A stretch of 6,793 nucleotides of DNA, from NCBI GenBank assembly GCA_017695055.1, contig JADILY010000161.1:1-6793 (forward strand), given 5' to 3'. The position numbers and the translations under genes are program-made. Origin of the DNA: Merdivivens faecigallinarum (GTDB lineage Bacteria > Bacteroidota > Bacteroidia > Bacteroidales > UBA932). Shown piece after piece: positions 1 through 6,202 of this stretch. The notes under the pieces were generated by a model that was given only the letters and a program-made list of their open reading frames with translations, did no database searches and was not told the origin of the DNA. The first letter of the stretch is position 1; every line of letters begins with the position of its first letter.

Positions 1-52
1 GACTCACAGCAGCGGGTACTGTCGCCGATTCGCACGGCGTTCCCTTGGCCAT
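1..52 (-). promoter_or_regulatory. Cobalamin (B12) riboswitch, 5' core, cut by window edge
   Basis: Read on the minus strand, the sequence runs AAGGGAA (46-40), then a 5-bp hairpin CGCCG/CGGCG (39-35 with 27-23) closed by the loop TGCGAAT (34-28), then a second stem ACAG/CTGT (22-19 with 9-6) around TACCCGCTG. This order and the TGCGAAT loop match the conserved P4-P5-P6 core of cobalamin riboswitches; the E. coli btuB leader has the same GGGAA-stem-TGCGAAT-stem layout. In that family, adenosyl- or other cobalamin binding to the core controls expression of the downstream gene. The 3' half, with the expression platform, lies off the left edge, as does the regulated gene, which by family habit would be a B12 transporter, TonB-dependent receptor or B12-related enzyme. 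The 5' part before AAGGGAA is very short. The identification rests on motif recognition, without a covariance-model search. Confidence 0.75.
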
Positions 53-60
53 TGCGGGGG

Positions 61-90
61 CAAAGATAGGCATATTTCCGAAAAAACAAG
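61..90 (-). promoter_or_regulatory. Bacteroidota-type promoter for the B12 riboswitch transcript
   Basis: TATCTTTG at 68-61 is a full match to the Bacteroidota -7 element TAnnTTTG. A TTG core (89-87, in CTTG) lies 18 nt upstream and serves as a plausible -33 element (consensus TTTG at roughly 19-20 nt). Transcription would start about 5-8 nt downstream, near 56-53, directly ahead of the riboswitch core. The position relative to the riboswitch supports the call. No start-site data are available. Confidence 0.6.
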
Positions 91-296
91 AGCCGCCTCA
101 AAAAAAAACGATGCGCAAAGTTTTCGGACGGCGAGGTGACAAAGGAACGAAAATCTGATTTTTTTCCGCCGATTTTTACCGCATTCCTGTTTTCGTGACC
201 GGAAAAGCAATTTCCCAGCAAATTTTTCACCCCACAGCCATCTTTCCCATTTTGAACATATTGATAATCAGTATATTACGAAAACACAGGCTGCTT

Positions 297-320
297 TTGG
301 GTACTTTCTGAGGTACCCAA
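297..320. repeat. 8-bp inverted repeat TTGGGTAC / GTACCCAA
   Basis: TTGGGTAC (297-304) and GTACCCAA (313-320) are perfect reverse complements separated by the 8-nt spacer TTTCTGAG. A GC pair just outside can extend the stem if a small bulge is allowed. No T tract follows on either strand, so it does not look like an intrinsic terminator. The size and spacing would suit a dimeric-protein site or a tyrosine-recombinase core-type site. My impression is that GGGTACC-type repeats occur near integrases in Bacteroidota, but no integrase is present here, so the function is unassigned. Confidence 0.6.
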
Positions 321-379
321 GCGCAGGTCGAATTTTACTAATTTATTGATTATTAGCCATTTATCAAATCACTGGCTGG

Positions 380-535
380 CTATGGGGTGGAAAACAGGCC
401 CGCAAACACCTCACAAGCGCTCAACCACTCCAAGTTCCCGGCCTTGTTCAGCCCGAGCCGCGTCTAACCAGGGTCTTGTACAAGCCGGAGCATTGCGCAA
501 CTGGAGCTGTGTGCAGCCCGGGGCCCGGGACAATG
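380..535 (-). pseudogene. Possible coding relic in the frame after the outer-membrane-factor stop
   Basis: After the TGA of the outer-membrane-factor gene (538-536), the same minus-strand frame stays open for 23 codons to a TAG at 466-464. It then runs 27 codons to a TAG at 382-380. The second piece reads like real protein: it includes LNKAGNLEWLSACEV, followed by FAGLFSTP, with balanced residues and an amphipathic pattern. No usable start, no recognised domain and no full-length frame are visible. It could be a decayed gene fragment, part of a repeated mobile-element end, or chance in GC-rich DNA. Because no family can be named, this is a prompt for a translated search rather than a gene call. 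Confidence 0.2.
475..529. repeat. Cluster of short palindromes downstream of the efflux operon
   Basis: Three palindromic elements sit within 55 bp. CTTGTACAAG (475-484) is a perfect 10-bp palindrome. TTGCGCAA (493-500) is a perfect 8-bp palindrome flanked by direct repeats GGAGC (487-491 and 503-507). CCCGGGGCCCGGG (517-529) can fold into a 5-bp all-GC stem with a 3-nt loop, beginning 7 nt after the stop codon of the outer-membrane-factor gene. The last could protect the 3' end of the operon mRNA or slow polymerase, but no T tract follows on the minus strand. Confidence 0.4.
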
Positions 536-1981
536 TCACTCAATCATATTGTCGTACTCCAGGACCTTGAGCTTGTAGCTGATACATTTGTCGACATACT
601 GCCCGACACTTTGCTGGTAAAGTGCCTGCGCTTCAAGCAGGTCTGAAAGTGGCACCATTCCGGAGGCATAGTAATCACTGTTCACTTTCAGGTTTTCTTC
701 CGCCTGGACGATTGTCTGCTCATAAATCCCCACCTGGCGGTAAAGGTCGCAAAGCTCATCCCAGGCCTGTCTGACCTGAAGCGACAGCAGGCCGCGGTAA
801 TCTTCGCGTTCGTTCACGGCTATCTGCTCCATGACCTTCTGCCTGCGGTAATTGAAAGTATTGTCCCACCATGAAGAAATCGGGATGCTCAAGGTTACGA
901 AAACCCCGGCATTGTGGGTGTTCGCCCCCCAAAGGTTACCGTAAAAATAGCCCGCACCCAAGCCGAGCTGAGGGAGAGACTCGCCGAGAATCAGGCGCTT
1001 CTTGTATTTTTCCGCCTCTACATTGAGGCTCAACAGCTTATATTCGTCACGGCGGCTTATTTCCGTACTGTCGGGCACCATCGGAAGACGGGGCAGCGAA
1101 TGCATCCCTTCCAGACCGTCGACAGGCACGACCGTATCTTCCAAAGGGAGACCTATATACTGGCAAAGGGACATATTGGCAAGCGCTATGGCGCTGTTCA
1201 GGGTAGAACGTCCCGACATCAGTTCATTGCGCTTCAGCTCCACCTTCAGCAAATCGTTCTTGTTGACAAGCCCCGCCGAATACGCCGCCTCCACATCCCT
1301 GTACAACGTATCCACAAGGGCGGACATGCTTTCAAGTGTCTTCATCTTCTCATTCAGCGAAACAAGAAGCCAGTAACGCTGCTCGGCACCGTAGGAAACG
1401 TCTTTCAGAGTCATCGACTTCTGGATTTCGGCAGCTTCCACCCCTACCCTGGCCAGTTTGTTCCCGTTTATGATGCGGCCTCCCGAATAAAGCGGCTGCA
1501 AGGCCACGACCGAAGCCGAAACGCCTTTCTTGACCATCTGCAAAGAAGCATTATAAGACAGCCCCGACACGAAATCGCTGACTTCCTGCTTAATATCCAC
1601 GCCGAACTGCTCGAACAGAGGGGCTATCTCGTCCAGAGCCTCACTGATGTATGACTCTATCGATTTTCCGTCGGAATACATTTCCACCGATATTTTCCCG
1701 TCGGTGACATCGGAAGTGGAAACATCCACCAGATAATCATGCAACAGAAAAGCGGAAACATTCGCGGAAACCGAAGGAAAATATTTCGCTACCGCGGAAC
1801 GTTTCGTTTCGACAGCCGCCTGCACCTTCAGATCGGCATTCCTGACTGCCGCATTGTTTTCCAGAGCCCTCGCGCGGCAACTGTCGGCATTGAATTTCCA
1901 TACATTCTGCGCCGGGCAGGTTCCGGGGACAGCCATAAACGACAGTACCAGAACCACAAATATTTTCATGACGGTTTTCAT
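536..1981 (-). CDS. TolC-like outer membrane efflux protein (OMF) of an RND pump
   Basis: The 481-residue protein should be the outer-membrane channel that carries export substrates out of the periplasm as a trimer. An N-terminal signal peptide (hydrophobic core about residues 7-18, likely cleaved near A24-Q25) precedes two halves of the outer-membrane efflux family: about 30-275 and about 305-480. Each half has long heptad-like helices and a beta-strand pair. Visible landmarks are KYFPSVSANV (66-75), QPLYSGGRI (162-170) and, in the second repeat, SLPQLGLGAGYFYG (335-348) and the turn ASGMVPLSDLLEAQ (439-452). C22 lacks a good lipobox, so it is probably not a lipoprotein. The start ATG overlaps the pump stop as ATGA (1981-1978), implying translational coupling; M5 (1969) is an alternative start that also leaves a good signal peptide. 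An extra acidic segment of about 65 residues lies between the first two strands. The substrate is unknown. Confidence 0.93.
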   Translation of the reverse strand: MKTVMKIFVVLVLSFMAVPGTCPAQNVWKFNADSCRARALENNAAVRNADLKVQAAVETKRSAVAKYFPSVSANVSAFLLHDYLVDVSTSDVTDGKISVEMYSDGKSIESYISEALDEIAPLFEQFGVDIKQEVSDFVSGLSYNASLQMVKKGVSASVVALQPLYSGGRIINGNKLARVGVEAAEIQKSMTLKDVSYGAEQRYWLLVSLNEKMKTLESMSALVDTLYRDVEAAYSAGLVNKNDLLKVELKRNELMSGRSTLNSAIALANMSLCQYIGLPLEDTVVPVDGLEGMHSLPRLPMVPDSTEISRRDEYKLLSLNVEAEKYKKRLILGESLPQLGLGAGYFYGNLWGANTHNAGVFVTLSIPISSWWDNTFNYRRQKVMEQIAVNEREDYRGLLSLQVRQAWDELCDLYRQVGIYEQTIVQAEENLKVNSDYYASGMVPLSDLLEAQALYQQSVGQYVDKCISYKLKVLEYDNMIE

Positions 1982-4900
1982 GCCACTGTTTCCTCCTTAC
2001 CTGATTTTGCTTTATTGAAACATTTCCAATATGCCACCGGAAGTATCGTAACCACGAATCCGATAGCGAAAATGGTTCCGAAACATATCACAACGCCCAT
2101 AGGCATCCACAGCGTACTGCGGCTGATAATCATCGGAAGCACTCCCACGGCCGTAGTCAGGGACGTCAGGAATATCGGCCGCATCCTCCGTTTTCCTGCC
2201 TCGAAAGCGGCTTCCCGGGCAGTATAGCCTTTCTGGAGCCTGAGTTCCTCGGCCAGCTCGAACAGTATTATCGTATTCCTTATATTGATTCCGAAGAGGC
2301 TTACTATACCGACGACAGCGGTAAGGCTGACATCCAGCCCGAAAATCCTGAGCCCGAGAAATGCCCCGAAAAGGCAGAGGGTCGTAGAAGCCAGCGACAG
2401 CAGCGCGATGGATATTTTCTTGAAATTGAACATCAGGAAGAAAAACAGGATGGCAAGCGAGGCTATCAGCCCGAGTATTATGCCCGGCCCGTTATCCTGA
2501 TTGATGGCAGTAAGTCCCCCGTAACGGATTTCAACGCCCTCCGGAAGGGTCTTGCGGAAATCCTCCTCGACGTATTTTTGTATCTTCTTCATCGCCACCG
2601 GCTGGCTCGCCCCCTCCCTCAACTCGGAAGAAACCGTAACGGTCGGAACCCCGTTATAATGCGTAATGACCGCCGGAGTCCAGTCCGGAGTCAGATCCGC
2701 CACCTGGCGCAAAGGCACCCATACCCCTGGCACTGCGGCAGGTACCATCGCATTGTACAGGTCATTGTAGGACGGAGAACCGCCGAATCCTGTTTCCAAC
2801 ACTACATTTACCGAATAATCGTCCTCCCAGACCGTAGTCAGCGGGATTTCGCCGAAAAGTACCGCAAGGGCGGAAGATAGCGAAGCCCGGGAAATCCCCA
2901 GTTTTGCAGCCTCCTCCGGCTTCATGTCGATTCTGATTGTATACAGGGACTGGCCATAATCCGAATGCACCCATACCAGCTCATCGTCCATGCCATGCAT
3001 GAAAGCCTTCAGGGTATCCGCATATTTTTCCAGCACGGCCCTGTCATTCCCGCACAAACGCAATTCGATAGGGCAGGTCGAAGCCTGGTAATCAAGCTGC
3101 TTGACCCTTACCGTAGCCTCGGGATACAAATCGAACGAACTATCCTTAAACTTGGCTATCAGAGCCTTTGCATCATTGTTACTCCTCGTGTTCACAATAA
3201 ACTGGGCATAATTCGAGGCCGGAAGATTTGGCGAATACGCCGCCATGAAACGCGGAGAACCGCTTCCGATGAAAGCCGTGACCGAAAGCACCCTCCTGTC
3301 GGTCTTCAGATAATCCTCGAACTCCTGCGCGACCCGTGCCGTCTCGTCCAGCGTGCGGCCTTCGGGAAGATAAATCTCGACAGCGAAAGAGTCGCGTTCC
3401 GCCTTCGGCATCAACTGTATGGGGGAGAGCAGGAAAATCACCACCGCAAGGGCGACCGAACCCACGGCGGCAGTTATTGCCGCATACGGATATTTCATGC
3501 ATTTCGACAGCACGAACTCGTAAGTACGGTTGACGAAAGCGAAAAACCGTTCCTGAATCCTCTCGACGAGATTCAAATCCCCCGAAAGGGACTTGCTCCC
3601 GAGCATCTTATATTCCATCAAAGGAACCAGCAACATGGCCATTATCAATGAAATGAACAGCGACAGGGCAATCATCGGAGGAAAATATCCCACGAATTCC
3701 CCGAGGTATCCGTCGATGGTGAAAATGAACGGAACGAATATCGCGCTTATCGAGAAAGTCGCCACGAACAGAGGCATGAAAAGGCTTCTGGTACTTTCGA
3801 CAGCCGCATCCCAACGGGACATACCCCTTCTGAGGTTGTCCACGAAAGCGTCCACCATCACTATCGAGTCGTCCACCAACATACCGAGGGTGACTATGAG
3901 GGCCGCGAGGGTTACGGTATTGAGTTCCATTCCGAGCACATACATGACAGCAAGGGTGATGAACGTAACTATCGGTATCTCCACGGCCGCCACTATGGCC
4001 GAACGCAACGGGAACATCATGAGCATCACCGCTATGACTATCAGGATGGAAATCATCAGGTCCCGAAGGAACTCGAACACGGATATCTTCACGACCTGCG
4101 GAAGATCCGTTATCCTGAACATCTCCACACTGTCGGGCAGCCCGTTTCCGAATTCATCTATTATGGCATTGACTTCCTTTCCGAACTGGACTATATTATT
4201 GCCGCTGCGCATTTCCACCGACAGCACCAGGGACTTCACCCCGTCATGGGTAATATACGAGGAAGGATTGTCATAACGCCGTTCTATGACGGCTATATCC
4301 TTCAGCCTGACCACATTGCCGGACGTCGTAAAGGCAACGACCTGCTCCCCTATCTCCTTTTCCGTAGTGAAAGGGACGGTCACTTCCAGCGGAACATCGG
4401 AACCGTCCAGTTCAAGAGACCCTCCTATGGAAAGGAGCCCCTGAGGGAACAAAGTCGCGAAAACCGTTTTCGCATCGATGCCGTAGGATGTGATTTTCTC
4501 CTTGTCGAGCCTTATGGCTATCTCCTCGTGACAGTCGCCATAACGTTTGATGTTGCCGATTGCAGGCACTTCACGCAGCCTGTCTTCGAGCAAGCCCATG
4601 TATGTTCCGAGCTCCCTGTAATTCTTGTCGGCCGAAGAAAGGGTTATGAGAAGCGACGTAGTGTTCCCGAAATCGTCATTCACCGATATGGCAAGGACCC
4701 CGGGAGGAAGGGTCGCCTTGAAATCCTTCAACCCGTGCCTGATTTTCGACCACGCCTGACCGTCGTTTTCGACCGTCTCGTCGAGCACCACATAGATATA
4801 GGTTATCCCGTTTTTCGTAACTGAAAAGGTATTCCTCTTGTCGACCTCTTCGTATGAAAACAGAAAGTCTTCGAGAGGTTCCGTAAGCTGTTCCTCGACC

Positions 4901-5094
4901 TGCTCCGCATTGGCCCCGGGATACACGCCGGCGACGACACCGAGCCTTACCGAAAATTCCGGGAACTCCTGCTTGTTCATGTTAATCAGGCCATAAACGC
5001 CGAAAACGCACAGCACGGTCACCAACAATATGACTATGCCCGGACTGCGCATTATGTTTTCGACTATGCCTTTGCCGCGATTATGCTCAGCCAT
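1978..5094 (-). CDS. RND-family efflux transporter permease (AcrB/MdtB-like)
   Basis: At 1038 residues this is a full-length RND pump of the inner membrane, driving export by proton influx. The layout is classical: TM1 (about 17-38), a first periplasmic porter/docking loop (about 39-340), TM2-TM6 (about 342-493), TM7 (about 536-556), a second periplasmic loop (about 560-870) and TM8-TM12 (about 871-1021). TM4 carries the paired proton-relay aspartates D408 and D409 in LGMLVDDSIVMVD. TM10 reads GINIRNTIILFELAEEL, with R939 where AcrB has the relay lysine K940; TM11 keeps the relay threonine (T977 in RPIFLTSL). It starts 12 bp after the adaptor stop with a purine-rich GGGGGACGG upstream, and ends inside the start codon of the outer-membrane-factor gene. 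The aspartate pair and lack of metal-pump signatures point to the drug/hydrophobe type rather than the heavy-metal type. The actual substrate (antibiotics, bile salts, lipids or others) cannot be told. Confidence 0.96.
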   Translation of the reverse strand: MAEHNRGKGIVENIMRSPGIVILLVTVLCVFGVYGLINMNKQEFPEFSVRLGVVAGVYPGANAEQVEEQLTEPLEDFLFSYEEVDKRNTFSVTKNGITYIYVVLDETVENDGQAWSKIRHGLKDFKATLPPGVLAISVNDDFGNTTSLLITLSSADKNYRELGTYMGLLEDRLREVPAIGNIKRYGDCHEEIAIRLDKEKITSYGIDAKTVFATLFPQGLLSIGGSLELDGSDVPLEVTVPFTTEKEIGEQVVAFTTSGNVVRLKDIAVIERRYDNPSSYITHDGVKSLVLSVEMRSGNNIVQFGKEVNAIIDEFGNGLPDSVEMFRITDLPQVVKISVFEFLRDLMISILIVIAVMLMMFPLRSAIVAAVEIPIVTFITLAVMYVLGMELNTVTLAALIVTLGMLVDDSIVMVDAFVDNLRRGMSRWDAAVESTRSLFMPLFVATFSISAIFVPFIFTIDGYLGEFVGYFPPMIALSLFISLIMAMLLVPLMEYKMLGSKSLSGDLNLVERIQERFFAFVNRTYEFVLSKCMKYPYAAITAAVGSVALAVVIFLLSPIQLMPKAERDSFAVEIYLPEGRTLDETARVAQEFEDYLKTDRRVLSVTAFIGSGSPRFMAAYSPNLPASNYAQFIVNTRSNNDAKALIAKFKDSSFDLYPEATVRVKQLDYQASTCPIELRLCGNDRAVLEKYADTLKAFMHGMDDELVWVHSDYGQSLYTIRIDMKPEEAAKLGISRASLSSALAVLFGEIPLTTVWEDDYSVNVVLETGFGGSPSYNDLYNAMVPAAVPGVWVPLRQVADLTPDWTPAVITHYNGVPTVTVSSELREGASQPVAMKKIQKYVEEDFRKTLPEGVEIRYGGLTAINQDNGPGIILGLIASLAILFFFLMFNFKKISIALLSLASTTLCLFGAFLGLRIFGLDVSLTAVVGIVSLFGINIRNTIILFELAEELRLQKGYTAREAAFEAGKRRMRPIFLTSLTTAVGVLPMIISRSTLWMPMGVVICFGTIFAIGFVVTILPVAYWKCFNKAKSGKEETVA

Positions 5095-5106
5095 ATCCGT
5101 CCCCCG

Positions 5107-6141
5107 CTAATTTTTAACGACTACCTTCATCCCTTCGGAAATCTTCTGGATACCGTCCGAAACGACGGCATCACCGGCTTCGAGGCCTCCGGAAACGAGG
5201 ACACCGTCCGGCCCGGCACTGTAGACATCCACATATTTTCTCGACACGGTTCCATCCCCGGCCACTACCCACACATACCGTCTTCCGTCATTCGAAAGCG
5301 ACACCGCCCGTCCGGGAACCATGAAAACCTCCGCCGCACCGGCCTGCGGAGCGAAAGACACTTTGCAGGTCATCCCGGGCAATATGCCGAACCTCCCCGT
5401 AACGGCCAAACGCACGGAGTATCCATGGGACAGCAGGTCGGCCTCCACCCCTTTCGACACGATGACGGCCGGGACTCCCTCCAGATTCATGGAAGGAACG
5501 GCCACAGAGGCCTCATCGCCGATTGAAAACGAGGATATCTCATTTTCAGGGACGTTGATTTCAACCTCTATGGCATCCGGGTCGGTAAGCTCGGCTATCG
5601 GCCTGTAGGGCGGGACATTCAGGCCCTGCTCGGCAAGCACCGACGATATCACCCCTGAAGCCGGGGCGTAAAGCCTGCAATCCTCAAGATTCTTCTTCGC
5701 AATATCGAAGAGGGCCGCCGCCTGATCGCGCTGTGAAACGACCTCTATCCATTTTACTTCCGGCAGACTGCCCTTTTCATAGACCTCTTTCGCCCTTCTG
5801 TAACCGTCCTCCGCCCTGTCGTACGAAGCCCGTGCGGCAGCAAGCGCATTTTCGGCCGTTCTCGGATCGAGTTCCGCTACAAGCTCCCCGGCCTCAACAC
5901 GCCCGCCCTCACGGACATATATTTTTCCGACATTTCCGGAAACGGGAAAACTGAGTACGGCCGTAAAAGAATCGTCTGCCTTGCCGACAAACTCCTTCGA
6001 AACATGGGACATGCAGGAAGAATCGACTGCAAAAACCCTGACTTCGGGCACATATCCGGCAACCTTGTTCCCTTGATTGCCGCCGCATGATGACAGGACA
6101 AGGGCCGGAATCAAGACATTGAGGAAAATACGTTTTTTCAT
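5107..6141 (-). CDS. Periplasmic adaptor (HlyD/AcrA-like membrane fusion protein) lipoprotein
   Basis: This 344-residue protein should bridge the RND pump and the outer-membrane channel. It begins with a lipoprotein signal peptide ending in the lipobox LSSC, so C19 would be lipidated. Next come the two halves of a lipoyl-like barrel-sandwich domain (about 63-93 with SFPVSGNVGKIYVREGGRV, and about 156-187 with LYAPASGVISSVLAEQGLNV). These flank a short alpha-helical hairpin (about 94-152). A beta-barrel domain (about 190-265, containing LPGMTCKVSF) and a C-terminal membrane-proximal domain (about 270-344, ending in GLEAGDAVVSDGIQKISEGM) follow. Residues after C19 are GGNQGNK, with no acidic cluster of the kind that marks surface export in Bacteroidota lipoproteins, fitting a periplasm-facing anchor. 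The start ATG was chosen because it precedes the lipoprotein signal; a GGA lies 8-10 nt upstream. As first gene of the three-gene operon it is the natural place for the promoter. Confidence 0.94.
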   Translation of the reverse strand: MKKRIFLNVLIPALVLSSCGGNQGNKVAGYVPEVRVFAVDSSCMSHVSKEFVGKADDSFTAVLSFPVSGNVGKIYVREGGRVEAGELVAELDPRTAENALAAARASYDRAEDGYRRAKEVYEKGSLPEVKWIEVVSQRDQAAALFDIAKKNLEDCRLYAPASGVISSVLAEQGLNVPPYRPIAELTDPDAIEVEINVPENEISSFSIGDEASVAVPSMNLEGVPAVIVSKGVEADLLSHGYSVRLAVTGRFGILPGMTCKVSFAPQAGAAEVFMVPGRAVSLSNDGRRYVWVVAGDGTVSRKYVDVYSAGPDGVLVSGGLEAGDAVVSDGIQKISEGMKVVVKN

Positions 6142-6202
6142 ATCAGTCCAAAATAATTATCGTCAGAAACAAATCAAAAGCAAAGGCAACCACCCTCAAT
6201 TT
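6142..6202 (-). promoter_or_regulatory. Intergenic region with candidate efflux-operon promoter
   Basis: Two imperfect matches to the Bacteroidota promoter pattern lie in this 61-bp gap. TGCCTTTG (6188-6181) differs from TAnnTTTG by one base, has a TTG about 20 nt upstream inside the end of miaA, and would give a leader of roughly 35 nt. TTATTTTG (6156-6149) also differs by one base, with TTTG 18 nt upstream, but lies only 7 nt from the start codon and would give a leaderless or nearly leaderless mRNA. I see no terminator after miaA, so read-through from miaA is also possible. No obvious operator palindrome was found. Confidence 0.3.

Larger units (their letters stand above)
69..535. other. 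Intergenic region with no convincing gene
   Basis: This 467-bp stretch separates the efflux operon from the B12-riboswitch unit. It has three parts. About 69-235 is rich in A/T runs and contains the upstream part of the riboswitch promoter; the only small motif I see there is AAAATC-T-GATTTT at 150-162. About 236-360 is AT-rich and contains the TTGGGTAC/GTACCCAA inverted repeat and several TGAT/ATCA words. About 360-535 is GC-rich, with short palindromes and a protein-like but stop-interrupted frame. I recognise no tRNA, rRNA or CRISPR repeats, and no intrinsic terminator with a T tract after the outer-membrane-factor gene. The abrupt change in composition suggests a composite origin, but this is inference. 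Confidence 0.6.

Noticed and set aside
121..175. CGGCG ... CGCCG pairing near T runs as a terminator
   Set aside because: The loop would be over 30 nt with AT-rich filler, and no compact stem is adjacent to the T run.
4..210. 68-codon open frame on the minus strand at the left edge
   Set aside because: It runs through the riboswitch core and its promoter, has a low-complexity basic start and no recognisable domain. The RNA structure explains the region better.
517..529. GC hairpin after the outer-membrane-factor stop as an intrinsic terminator
   Set aside because: The 5-bp stem is followed on the minus strand by CTGCACACAGC, with no T tract, so Rho-independent termination is not supported.
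411..539. 42-codon GTG-start frame overlapping the outer-membrane-factor stop (GTGA)
   Set aside because: The overlap looks like coupling, but the product is short, has no signal or domain, and shares the GC-rich palindromic DNA. Chance is more likely.
346..570. 74-codon plus-strand open frame across the GC-rich intergenic segment
   Set aside because: It runs into the 3' end of the outer-membrane-factor gene on the opposite strand, its composition is S/P/R-rich as expected of shadow frames, and no family is recognisable.
914..1654. 246-codon plus-strand open frame inside the outer-membrane-factor gene
   Set aside because: It is antisense to a clear 481-residue family member, and its H/R/Q-rich composition is typical of a complementary-strand frame.
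2965..3651. 228-codon plus-strand open frame inside the pump gene, with similar frames at 3593-4276 and 4246-4824
   Set aside because: All are antisense to the uninterrupted 1038-residue RND protein and show no independent motifs.
6131..6202. Regulator binding site or a separate small gene between miaA and the adaptor
   Set aside because: The gap is only 61 bp and shows no open frame and no convincing operator palindrome.
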